DNA of 9,869 nt from Planctomycetaceae bacterium (GCA_007695205.1 REEF01000664.1:1-9869), one strand, 5' to 3'; shown: positions 1 through 6,554, counted from the first letter of the stretch. Numbers and translations are program-made. Notes: generated by a model from the letters alone, not told the origin.

Positions 1-338
1 CTGGGACGGAGCGATCGGTCAAGTCCAAGAAGTCCACGCATGTTGCGATGCTTACCGGGACGTGTATAGCCAGATCCGGAATCTTCCGAAACGCGACGAA
101 CGACCAGATGTCCCGGGGATTGGAGCTGCCACGTGGTCGACCCGGTGTTCTGGGCGTTGGATCTGGGCTCACCGCAATCGGTCCAGGCCGAGGCGGATGG
201 GTATGACCCGGTGGAACATGCGGACGGCTACCCGCCGGGAACCGCCATCACGTTTGAATTTGCAGCCAAAGGCGGCCGTGGCCCCGTCAAACTGGTCTGG
301 TTCGATGGCGATCGCCGACCACCGCACCCGAAGCATGT
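1..338 (+). pseudogene. Gfo/Idh/MocA-family oxidoreductase, decayed 3' part
   Basis: This is the remnant of a NAD(P)-dependent Gfo/Idh/MocA oxidoreductase, a family that oxidises sugars, inositols or related polyols. The 5' part would lie left of the window. From position 2 the second frame reads GAIGQVQEVHACCDAYRDV and then RNLPKRDERPDVPG, typical of the stretch just after the catalytic region. From about position 115 the homology continues in the first frame as GDWSCHVVDPVFWALDLG, with PVKLVWFDG further on, typical of the C-terminal domain. In intact relatives about 40-50 residues (the W-D-L-W-L-G-P region and the Gly-Thr-Gly segment) separate these two blocks. They are missing here and the frame changes at the joint, near 111-118. 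Homology stops at about 330, at P-P-H-P, where the inverted repeat of the next element begins. No intact product is possible. The family assignment comes from recalled motif patterns and is fairly sure; the substrate is unknown. Confidence 0.72.
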
Positions 339-367
339 GTTTGGTGTCAGAGCTTCATTAGCCATTA
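339..367. repeat. Left inverted arm of RAYT-type element
   Basis: The arm contains GGTGTCAGAGCTTCATTAGC and ends in CATTA. It pairs with 684-712 with two mismatches, at its first and seventh bases. The seventh base is T where the right copies have G (GGTGTCAG against GGGGTCAG), so the left end looks more decayed. Confidence 0.75.
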
Positions 368-374
368 GCGTTGA

Positions 375-686
375 CTGGGCATTTTCGCCCGGACAACCTA
401 CGAAAAGGTGCTTGGGGAATTCGGGCGGGATCAGAAGAAGACGCGAGCGGCCTACCGTCCGTTCCTCTCCGCGGGGATCGGGTAAGAACTGGCTTCACCG
501 CTTTCGCGAGCTTTTCGCGGTGTGCTTGTCGGAGGCGGGCCATCCTTGGAGACCATTCGAGAGGTTGTGGCTGCCGCGTTGGGCTATTCGAGTGCTGGTG
601 GCGTAGGCCAAGCGATTCGACGAATCGATGGCCGCCAGTTCCCGCTGTGGGAAAACGGTACAAGACTTGGCAAGACGGCTTACTAA
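375..686 (+). pseudogene. RAYT-like (Y1/IS200-related) transposase, C-terminal remnant
   Basis: In the third frame this reads L-G-I-F-A-R, then YEKVLGEFGRDQKKTRAAYR, P-F-L-S-A-G-I-G, a TAA stop at 483-485, and then in the same frame ELASPLSRAFRGVLVGGG, IREVVAAALGYSSAGG and VGQAIRRIDGR, ending at TAA 684-686. The pattern 'VL..FG.....AR.AYR.F...GIG.E' followed by a small helix-turn-helix-like tail is that of the C-terminal half of REP-associated tyrosine transposases. The N-terminal catalytic half, with the HUH motif and catalytic Tyr, is absent: stops at 366-368 and 372-374 close the frame just upstream, next to the left inverted arm. The in-frame TAA at 483 sits where relatives usually have a basic residue before Glu-Leu, so one base change (for example AAA to TAA) would explain it. 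The class is fairly likely; an exact family name would need a search. Confidence 0.58.
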
Positions 687-712
687 TGGCTAATGAAGCT
701 CTGACCCCAAAT
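684..712. repeat. Right inverted arm of RAYT-type element
   Basis: TAATGGCTAATGAAGCTCTG followed by ACCCCAAAT is the reverse complement of 339-367 with two mismatches. It begins at the stop codon of the transposase remnant. Confidence 0.75.
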
Positions 713-732
713 GCAACGCTCTGACCCCAAAT
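698..732. repeat. Tandem copies of GCTCTGACCCCAAAT
   Basis: Two exact 15-bp copies lie at 698-712 and 718-732, separated by GCAAC. Such paired short motifs at an end are usual for REP-type sequences recognised by RAYT transposases. Only one copy is seen at the left end of the element. Confidence 0.75.
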
Positions 733-743
733 ACACATAGTCT

Positions 744-863
744 TCATGGCCCGGCCGGACCGGTTTTCGCCAGCAGCAGGGCGTACGGGTTGCGTCTTCC
801 GGGTTGGATGAAAGCGGTATAGAGGAGCGAGGGCTGACCGAAGTTGACCCAGTGACGTATCAT
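744..863 (-). CDS. Possible 39-residue ORF overlapping the FAD gene stop
   Basis: An ATG on the minus strand at 863-861 overlaps the stop of the FAD oxidoreductase gene (ATGA arrangement, stop at 862-860). It opens 39 codons beginning MIRHWVNFGQPSLLYTAFI and ending A-G-P before TGA at 746-744. The four-base overlap is the kind used for translational coupling. I recognise no domain, the peptide is short, and it runs up to the edge of the transposon remnant, so it may be chance or the stump of a longer gene cut by the element. I give it mainly to record what lies between 733 and 860; nothing else is visible there. Confidence 0.15.
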   Translation of the reverse strand: MIRHWVNFGQPSLLYTAFIQPGRRNPYALLLAKTGPAGP

Positions 864-2668
864 GCCTCGTAGCCGATGAGTTTCCTGAGTTCGGCGATGT
901 GTTTCTCGCCCACTTCGCGCGGCAGCGCGCCGTGTCTTTTGCAGACCACGGCGGCATATCCGGTGGCCACGCCCATCTGGGCGCAGGTGCGCATGACGCG
1001 CGGGCCGGACAGGCCGACGTGCGAGCAACTGAAGGACCGCCCGGCCATCATCAGGTTCGCGATGCTGCGCGAGTAGAAGCAGCGGAACGGGATGAAGTAG
1101 GGGGCGTCCAGGCGGAGGAACATCGCGTGGGAGAGGAAATCGTAGGGCGATCCGGTGTCGGCACGCTGGTAGTGGCCGTCGAGCGCACGGGTTTCCTCGA
1201 CCACGGTATCGGCGAACTCGCGGTGCTCGGTGGCGTCCTTCATGGTGTAGATGTAGTCGCCCATCAGTCGGCGCGACTCGCGTTTGCCACCGACGAAGGC
1301 GACCCACTTGAGCTTGACGTTGGCGTTTTTCGGGTGGCGTTTGGCGTTGGAAAACGCGCCGAAAATGGCCCGCAGCAGGTGGTCGCGGATCTGCTCGGCG
1401 TCGTCCACCTGGTGGAGGTGGTCGGCGGAATACTCCCAATACCAATCGCCATTGATCGCCTCGTGGTCTTTGGCGACGGGCATGGCCCACGGCACTTCGG
1501 GGAAACGCGACGGGGTGTTGGTTTGCTCGGAGTTCCAAATCACGCTGGTGCCGAGGATTTTGTTGTCCGGCTCTTTCGGGCTCCAGCGTTCGCCATAGCG
1601 GTCCCAGCCTTCGCCGAATTCATCGCGCGATTCGCGGCCGTAGCGGTAGTCCGCGCCGGCCCAGTATCCGAGCCAGGCGTCGCCCGTCGCGTCGATGAAG
1701 ACGGGTGCGAGGAAACGGCGGATTTTCCCGGTGCGCACCTCGCGGGCCTCGACGCTTGTGATGCGGTCGCCGTCCTTGCCAAGGCCGATGGCGATGTGGC
1801 TGCGGAAAAGTTCCGCGCCGGATTCGTCCATCGACCGCTCGCGTTTCACCTGGTCCTCCTTCGCTTTTTCGTCGCCGTTCGGATACCAGATGGTGGTGTC
1901 GATTTTGGAGATGATGTCCCTGCTTTTGCCGCGGACGCCGAGCGTGTGGACGCGGATTTCCTCGCTGGTGCAGCCGCCGAAGACCGGGCGGTCCTGCACC
2001 AGGGCCACTTTGAGCCCCTGGCTGCGTGCGGCGAGGGCGGCGGCGCATCCGGTCATGCCTCCGCCGATGATGACGACGTCGTAGGTGTCTTCCTCGATAT
2101 CGAGTTCGGCGCGGCCGGTGACGCGGTCTTTCCATGCCGCGAGTTCGGCGAGGCTATCGTTCGGTAGTTCCGGGTTTTCCTCCCGGGTGAAAAACACGGC
2201 ATCGCAGCGGCCGTCGAAGCCGGTGAGGTCTTCGAGTTCGAGTGTGTGCTCGCCGGCCTCAAGCTCGATTTCTCCACCGGCCTGCCATGCCCAGCCGGGT
2301 TCGGTGCCGAAGACGGGGTCCAGGTCGTTGCCGTCTACCTTCACCTTGAAGCGGCCGGGGGCTTCCCAATCGCCGGGGCACCAGTCGCGCGTGCGTACCC
2401 AGGTGCGCCATTTGCCCGCGGCGGGGAGCCTGAATTTCGTCTTCGCGTTGGCCACCGGTTCGCCCATGCCGTGGGCGAGCAGGAAGTTGCCGCCCATCTG
2501 CTGGTAGAACTGGGTGTCCACTTCCCAGCCGCCGAGGTCGTCGAAACAGCATGCCTCTACCAGCACGCCGGACGAGCCCGATCCCAGGGCGCCAAAAACA
2601 TAACGTGGTGCGACGGCCGATGTGAAGGCGACGCCTCCGATCACTCTGAGAAATGTTCTGCGATTCAT
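860..2668 (-). CDS. Exported FAD-dependent oxidoreductase (FAD_oxidored family)
   Basis: This encodes 602 residues. The start is placed at ATG 2668-2666 because MNRRTFLRVIGGVAFTSAVA makes a clear signal peptide with a twin-arginine motif (N-R-R-T-F-L-R, residues 2-8), probably cut near residue 27. An earlier in-frame ATG at 2749 would bury that signal. Tat export fits a protein that folds around FAD in the cytoplasm. Residues about 35-165 form a beta-rich N-terminal domain ending in DLTGFDGRCDAVFFT. The FAD-binding Rossmann motif is DVVIIGGGMTGCAAAL (Gly202, Gly204, Gly207), followed by FGGCTSEEIRVHTLG. Later come IDATGDAWLGYWAGADYR, WVAFVGGKRESRRLMGDYI and near the end FRCFYSRSIANLMMAGRSF plus GPRVMRTCAQMG, all typical of the planctomycete carbohydrate-linked PF12831 group. 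It should be a flavoprotein oxidising a sugar or polyol outside the cytoplasm; the substrate is unknown. The gene looks intact and is divergent from the genes to its right. Confidence 0.85.
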   Translation of the reverse strand: MNRRTFLRVIGGVAFTSAVAPRYVFGALGSGSSGVLVEACCFDDLGGWEVDTQFYQQMGGNFLLAHGMGEPVANAKTKFRLPAAGKWRTWVRTRDWCPGDWEAPGRFKVKVDGNDLDPVFGTEPGWAWQAGGEIELEAGEHTLELEDLTGFDGRCDAVFFTREENPELPNDSLAELAAWKDRVTGRAELDIEEDTYDVVIIGGGMTGCAAALAARSQGLKVALVQDRPVFGGCTSEEIRVHTLGVRGKSRDIISKIDTTIWYPNGDEKAKEDQVKRERSMDESGAELFRSHIAIGLGKDGDRITSVEAREVRTGKIRRFLAPVFIDATGDAWLGYWAGADYRYGRESRDEFGEGWDRYGERWSPKEPDNKILGTSVIWNSEQTNTPSRFPEVPWAMPVAKDHEAINGDWYWEYSADHLHQVDDAEQIRDHLLRAIFGAFSNAKRHPKNANVKLKWVAFVGGKRESRRLMGDYIYTMKDATEHREFADTVVEETRALDGHYQRADTGSPYDFLSHAMFLRLDAPYFIPFRCFYSRSIANLMMAGRSFSCSHVGLSGPRVMRTCAQMGVATGYAAVVCKRHGALPREVGEKHIAELRKLIGYEA

Positions 2669-2728
2669 CTGTTCTTCTGTTCTATTGGATTTGGGGTTGG
2701 AAGATGTTGAAATCTGATTTTCCTTAAC

Positions 2729-2743
2729 GCGGCCTCCGGCCGC
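2729..2743. repeat. Short perfect palindrome (GCGGCC-TCC-GGCCGC)
   Basis: Six-base arms at 2729-2734 and 2738-2743 surround a three-base loop. It sits about 60 bases upstream of the FAD gene start, within its probable leader. It could be a REP-like repeat or a leader hairpin; nothing here separates the two. Confidence 0.6.
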
Positions 2744-2757
2744 AACCAAAACTGTTT

Positions 2758-2856
2758 ACACCGTTCGAGAAATAACTGACGGACTTTCGGCCCCCTCACC
2801 CTGCCCTCTCCCCGGAGGGGCGAGGGGACATCGGACAGTTACTTCTCGAACGGTGT
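2758..2856. repeat. Inverted repeat, MITE/REP-like, with GC-rich core
   Basis: The arms ACACCGTTCGAGAA-A-TAACTG (2758-2778) and its reverse complement (2836-2856) match at 20 of 21 positions. The core holds a second nested hairpin, CCCC-GGA-GGGG (2810-2820), inside CCTCACCCTGCCCTCTCCCC and GAGGGG, a C-rich/G-rich design common in dispersed bacterial intergenic repeats. No ORF is inside. The near-perfect arms suggest a recently active or conserved unit, but one copy cannot show mobility. Confidence 0.7.
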
Positions 2857-2941
2857 TTAACCGCGACCCAGCGGGGAGCGTGCGGCCTACGCACTCACTG
2901 TGCCTCGACGCCCGGCGCTCCCCGCTGGGTCGCGGTTAAAC
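2855..2941. repeat. Perfect 26-bp inverted repeat, REP-like
   Basis: The arms at 2855-2880 (GTTTAACCGCGACCCAGCGG then GGAGCG) and 2916-2941 are exact reverse complements over 26 bases, separated by 35 bases. The left arm overlaps the previous repeat by two bases. The ends GTTTAA/TTAAAC suggest an AT-rich insertion target. A perfect stem of this length argues that it is a dispersed repeat unit rather than a terminator, and no T-tract follows on either strand. Confidence 0.8.
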
Positions 2942-3202
2942 GAAGCGCGGTGCGTGCATCCTACGACTGAAGACTCTGTAGCCATCGATGATAGACGGCA
3001 GGAAACGGAACGTCAAGAAGCAGGCGGGCGTCGTGTGGCCGATACTGCGACCACGCAGGCCGGTCGCTGACCGAACGATGGCAGTCAACGGCAATGGCCC
3101 CGGATTTCCTGCCGGGTCTGTTCTCCGGACTGCATTTGGGGTACGATGGAATCGCCAGAGTGCGAACGGCAGGAGGTGCTTGGTGTCTGTCGAGAGAAAT
3201 AT
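2942..3202. other. Upstream region of the beta-propeller gene
   Basis: No gene is convincing here. A ten-base inverted pair CGGCAGGAAA (2996-3005) and TTTCCTGCCG (3105-3114) is present; flanking AGAC on both arms extends the match if a two-base gap is allowed. This may be another decayed repeat unit or chance. I do not see a promoter I could defend. Open frames run through this stretch but lack a ribosome binding site and any recognisable motif. Confidence 0.4.
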
Positions 3203-3217
3203 CAGGCTGGAAGCCTG
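3203..3217. repeat. Short palindrome in leader (CAGGCT-GGA-AGCCTG)
   Basis: Perfect six-base arms (3203-3208 and 3212-3217) surround a GGA loop. It ends 15 bases before the Shine-Dalgarno of the downstream gene and is followed by TCCCCC. The text resembles a repeat seen between genes in planctomycete-like genomes. If transcribed it would form a hairpin just ahead of the ribosome binding site. Confidence 0.55.
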
Positions 3218-3232
3218 TCCCCCGGAATGCTC

Positions 3233-3238
3233 AAGGAG
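3233..3238 (+). promoter_or_regulatory. Ribosome binding site deciding a GTG start
   Basis: AAGGAG is followed by six bases and then GTG at 3245. The ATG 99 bases further upstream (3146) has no such site. This spacing, together with the signal peptide that begins directly at the GTG, fixes the start. Confidence 0.75.
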
Positions 3239-3244
3239 TTACCC

Positions 3245-6200
3245 GTGAAACTGTACGAAAGACTGTACGAAATCCTGTCGGCCGTGGCGATTCTCCTGGC
3301 CGCCCTGCCCGCGATGGCGGATACGGCCGGGCTGGCCGACGGTCGGATCGAGCAGCTTCTGGCCGAAAGCGGCCTGAGCGGCGGTCTGATCGTCCATGCC
3401 GGGTGTGACGACGGGCTGCTGGCTGCCTCGATGGCGGACAGCGGCAGCTTCCTTGTCCACGCTCTGGTGCGCGACCCTGACCGACTCGACGCCGTTCGCG
3501 CCGACTTGCGCAATCGCGGGCTGTGCGGCCGGGCTACGGCCGTGGTGTGGGACGGCCGTCATCTGCCCTACGCCGATCATTCGGTCAACCTGCTGCTTCT
3601 CTCGGACGCACAGGTCGAGATGGCCCCCGAGGAGCTTGACCGCGTGTTGGCGCCCGGCGGGCTGGCGCATGTGAACCGGGACGGCGAAATGGCGACCTAC
3701 CGCCAGCCGTGGCCCGACGACATCGACCACTGGACCCATGCCCGGTACGACGCCACGGGCAATCCCACCAGCCGCGATACGCGGGTGGGCCCGCCGCGCT
3801 ACCTGCAATGGTACGCCGAGCCGCGGTGGAACCGGAGCGTGAAGACCAGCAGCATGGTGTCGGCCGGCGGGCGGATCTTCTACATCCTGGACGATTCGCA
3901 CTTCGCCGCCCGCGAGCGAAGCTGGGCTCTGATTGCTCGCGACGCGTTTAACGGCATCCAGCTTTGGCGGCATCCGTTGCCCACGTGGGGTGGCGCTTTC
4001 GGCGGGAAGAAGGTCGGCCCCGTCCAGATGCACCGGAAGTTGATCGCCCACGACGACCGCGTGTACACCACGCTCGAGGAGTTCGCTCCGGTGAGCGTGC
4101 TCGACGCGGGAACCGGCGAGGTGCTCCGCACGCTGCCGGAAACCGAACACACCGAGGAGATGATCCTTTCCGATGGCGTGCTGGTGGCGTTGGTCAACCC
4201 GAACACGCCCGCCGACGTGCGGCGCGGCCTGCGGCAGCCGAAGGCCATGGTGGCCCTGAAGGCCGATTCCGGACAGGTGCTCTGGCGGCAAGCCGTCGAC
4301 GTGATCCTGCCGCTGTGCCTGGCGGCCGATGACCGCCAGGTGGTGTACCACGACGGCACGCGTCTGGAAAGCCGCGACCTGACGACGGGCCGGCCGCGAT
4401 GGACATCAGCGCCCACGGGCCAGGAAGTGTCGTGGCAAGACGTGGCCAATCCGGACCGGCCCGGGGCCGAGCCGTCGACCATCTGGATCACGCCGCAGTT
4501 TGCCCCCACGCTGATGATCTACGGCGACGTCGTGGCCTTCGCCGGCGGGAAGCAGCTCAACGTGGTCTCGGCCAGCGATGGCCAGGAGTTGTGGCGTGGG
4601 GATTACCCGGCTTCGAATTATTCGGTGCCGGTCGACCTGTTCGGCTTCGGCGGGCTGCTTTGGGGCCCCGACCAGGACATGAACCTCTGGGGGCCCGGTA
4701 GGCCGCGCTCCGACAGTCTCTACTTCAACAGCTACGACCCTCGCACGGGCGACGTTCAGGACACGATCCGCGAGGGCTACGGCTTCATCTTCCAGCACCA
4801 CCGCTGCCATCAGATGAAGGCCGCCGACCGCACGATCATCGCCGCCCGGACGGGCATCGAGTTCGTCGATACCAGCAGCGGCGAGGTCCAGTCGCACCAC
4901 TGGATCCGCGGAAGCTGCCACTACGGCGTCATGCCCGCCAACGGCATGTTGTACGTGCCGCCACACGACTGTGCGTGTTACGTGCGGGCCAAGCTGCCGG
5001 GCTTCTTCGCGCTGAAATCCGCCCGGTCTGAGCTGCCGGCGGCCGACCTGGACGATCGTCGGCTAGAGCGCGGGCCGGCCTTTGGCCAAACCTCGGCCGA
5101 CAAGGCTCCGGTTCAGCCCAGCGACTGGCCCACCTATCGCCGCGACCCTGCGCGGTCGGGCCGGGCCGGCACGGCGCTGACCCCGAAGCTGCAACCCGTC
5201 TGGGAAACGAGCTTGGGCGGCACGCTCACCGCACCGGTGATTGCCGGCGGCCGTGTGTTCCTGGCCCAAAGCGATGCGCACCGGGTCGTGGCGCTGGACG
5301 CGGCCGACGGCCGGGTGCTCTGGGAGCAGACCGTCGGCGGGCGAGTTGATTCGCCGCCGACCATCTATGAAGGGCTCGCCCTGTTCGGCTGCCGCGATGG
5401 CTGGGTGTACGCCCTCCGCGCCGCCGACGGCGTCCTGGCCTGGCGATTCCGCGCCGCCCCGCACGAGCGGTGGATCGTCTCGCAAGGACAACTGGAATCC
5501 ACCTGGCCGATCCACGGCAGCGTCCTGGTTGTCAACGGCCTGCTGTACGCCGTGGCCGGCCGCTCCTCGTACCTGGACGGCGGGCTGCACTTGGTCGCGA
5601 TACAGCCGCACACGGGCGAAATGCGATTCCACAAGACCCTCGATTCCCGCGCGCCCGATGGCTCGCAAGTATTCGACGGCGTTGATGCATATGCCGGGCG
5701 AGAGGAGGGCATCGACGGGTACCTGAACGACGTGCTGTCCAGCAACGGCGAGGCGGTCTTCCTGCGGCACCAGGTATTCGACCTGAACGGCAATCGACAG
5801 GACGAGGCGATCGCCCACCTGCACGGCGCCGACGGCTACTTAAGCGGGGACACGACCAACCGGCTCCAGTGGAGCTACGCCCCAAGGTATACCTCACTAC
5901 ACCAGGGCGCGTTTTACTGCATGCAACTCAGCCGCACGCTGTACCCGTCGGGTCGCATCCTTGTGGAAGACGACCAGGTGGTTTACGGCTATGGGCAGAA
6001 CCACTACGAGCGGCCTCGGCCCGGGCCGGGCGGGCAGTTCGCCCTGTTCGCCGCGCCGAAGGAAACCGGCGTGCCTGAGGGACACACCGTGGTCGAATAT
6101 CGGCAGCTCAGCCTGCGGGGTGAGGCGTCGGTCGGTTTCCGCTGGTGGCGGCCGATTCCCACGCAAGCCTGGGCCATGCTGCAAGCCGCCGACGTGCTGT

Positions 6201-6424
6201 TCGTGGCCGGGCCGGAGCAGGATGCCTTGGGGTCGGAAGCCGCGTTGGCCGGTCAGTCGGAGGCGATCCTGTTGGCCGTCTCGACCGCCGACGGCCACTT
6301 GCATGCCCGCACGGCTCTGCCAAGTCCTCCCGTCTGGGACGGCATGGCCGCCGCCGACGGTTGCCTGTTCCTGGCAACACGTGATGGCCGCGTTCTTTGC
6401 CTTGCATCGGCCGGCAAGGAATGA
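3245..6424 (+). CDS. Exported methyltransferase-like / PQQ-type beta-propeller protein
   Basis: This encodes 1059 residues from GTG 3245. Residues 1-25 are a Sec-type signal peptide (hydrophobic ILSAVAILLAALPAMA, cut after A-M-A). Residues about 35-145 resemble a class I SAM-methyltransferase: GGLIVHAGCDDGLLAASMA (usual motif G-C-G-D-G; here Asp55 replaces Gly), then DGRHLPYADHSVNLLLLSD and LDRVLAPGGLAHV. DIDHWTHARYDATGNP and VGPPRYLQWY join it to a propeller of PQQ-like repeats, with motifs such as SAGGRIFYILD, ARDAFNGIQLWRHPLP and SVLDAGTGEVLRTL. At residue 627, DWPTYRRDPARSGRAG opens a second propeller with ALDAADGRVLWEQTVGG and VYALRAADGVLAWRF. The combination is a known planctomycete architecture annotated as PQQ-binding-like or BamB-like; its biochemical role is not established. 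It could be a periplasmic dehydrogenase or a scaffold. It lies 130 bases before the sulfatase on the same strand. No lesion is seen. Confidence 0.82.
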   Translation: MKLYERLYEILSAVAILLAALPAMADTAGLADGRIEQLLAESGLSGGLIVHAGCDDGLLAASMADSGSFLVHALVRDPDRLDAVRADLRNRGLCGRATAVVWDGRHLPYADHSVNLLLLSDAQVEMAPEELDRVLAPGGLAHVNRDGEMATYRQPWPDDIDHWTHARYDATGNPTSRDTRVGPPRYLQWYAEPRWNRSVKTSSMVSAGGRIFYILDDSHFAARERSWALIARDAFNGIQLWRHPLPTWGGAFGGKKVGPVQMHRKLIAHDDRVYTTLEEFAPVSVLDAGTGEVLRTLPETEHTEEMILSDGVLVALVNPNTPADVRRGLRQPKAMVALKADSGQVLWRQAVDVILPLCLAADDRQVVYHDGTRLESRDLTTGRPRWTSAPTGQEVSWQDVANPDRPGAEPSTIWITPQFAPTLMIYGDVVAFAGGKQLNVVSASDGQELWRGDYPASNYSVPVDLFGFGGLLWGPDQDMNLWGPGRPRSDSLYFNSYDPRTGDVQDTIREGYGFIFQHHRCHQMKAADRTIIAARTGIEFVDTSSGEVQSHHWIRGSCHYGVMPANGMLYVPPHDCACYVRAKLPGFFALKSARSELPAADLDDRRLERGPAFGQTSADKAPVQPSDWPTYRRDPARSGRAGTALTPKLQPVWETSLGGTLTAPVIAGGRVFLAQSDAHRVVALDAADGRVLWEQTVGGRVDSPPTIYEGLALFGCRDGWVYALRAADGVLAWRFRAAPHERWIVSQGQLESTWPIHGSVLVVNGLLYAVAGRSSYLDGGLHLVAIQPHTGEMRFHKTLDSRAPDGSQVFDGVDAYAGREEGIDGYLNDVLSSNGEAVFLRHQVFDLNGNRQDEAIAHLHGADGYLSGDTTNRLQWSYAPRYTSLHQGAFYCMQLSRTLYPSGRILVEDDQVVYGYGQNHYERPRPGPGGQFALFAAPKETGVPEGHTVVEYRQLSLRGEASVGFRWWRPIPTQAWAMLQAADVLFVAGPEQDALGSEAALAGQSEAILLAVSTADGHLHARTALPSPPVWDGMAAADGCLFLATRDGRVLCLASAGKE

Positions 6425-6472
6425 TAAGGCCAGAAAGATGCTGCAACCACATTTTCTCCAGCAAAATAGAGC

Positions 6473-6488
6473 CCGGCAATCGTGCCGG
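6473..6488 (+). other. Intergenic hairpin CCGGCA-ATCG-TGCCGG
   Basis: A perfect six-base GC-rich stem with a four-base loop lies 49 bases after the stop of the beta-propeller gene. No T-run follows directly, so it is not a standard terminator. A short CTTCTT/AAGAAG palindrome (6503-6516) and a TTTTT (6522-6526) come later. It may stabilise or attenuate the transcript between the two genes; this is inference. Confidence 0.4.
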
Positions 6489-6537
6489 TCAACCACGAGT
6501 TCCTTCTTTCAAGAAGTGCGGTTTTTACCACGGACTT

Positions 6538-6543
6538 AAGGAG
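6538..6543 (+). promoter_or_regulatory. Ribosome binding site of the sulfatase gene
   Basis: AAGGAG lies 11 bases before ATG 6555, a slightly long spacing. The alternative ATG at 6582 would shorten the n-region of the signal peptide and has no comparable site in front. Confidence 0.6.
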
Positions 6544-6554
6544 TCTTTCTTATT

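Larger units (their letters stand above)
339..732. mobile_element. Small REP/RAYT-type element with inverted ends
   Basis: A 29-bp inverted repeat brackets this stretch: the left arm is 339-367 and the right arm 684-712, matching at 27 of 29 positions. The right side carries a second, tandem copy of the outer motif GCTCTGACCCCAAAT (698-712 and 718-732). The inside holds the C-terminal remnant of a RAYT-like transposase, whose stop codon lies within the right arm. The motif TTTGGGGTCAGAGC next to a Y1 transposase is a pattern known from REP-associated transposase loci in many environmental bacteria. Where the outer boundary lies is uncertain: TGTG-T-TTGG at the left edge also resembles the outermost right copy read in reverse. 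The element abuts the broken Gfo/Idh gene, so insertion followed by deletion may have inactivated that gene. It now lacks a complete transposase and would be immobile without help in trans. Confidence 0.6.

Noticed and set aside
133..606. Open frame of 157 codons on the plus strand crossing from the Gfo/Idh fragment into the element
   Set aside because: Its first part is the genuine Gfo/Idh frame, but after about 338 it runs through the inverted arm and the transposase remnant in the wrong frame. It is a chance fusion.
899..2167. Long plus-strand frame opposite the FAD oxidoreductase gene
   Set aside because: It lacks any motif, is rich in Ala, Gly, Val and Asp as expected for an antisense frame of a GC-rich gene, and lies fully within a well-supported gene.
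2758..2941. CRISPR array or tandem repeat
   Set aside because: The repeats here are inverted and unlike one another, with no regular direct repeat or spacer pattern.
3146..3244. Upstream ATG start for the beta-propeller gene
   Set aside because: It would add 33 hydrophilic residues before a complete signal peptide and has no Shine-Dalgarno, whereas GTG 3245 has AAGGAG at six bases.
3248..3271. Tandem 12-base repeat in the signal peptide (ACTGTACGAAAG-like units)
   Set aside because: Only two imperfect units, coding for L-Y-E-R-L-Y-E; most likely a chance duplication within the n-region without functional meaning.
3239..4351. Long minus-strand frame opposite the beta-propeller gene
   Set aside because: No ribosome binding site and no family features; antisense shadow of a high-GC coding region.
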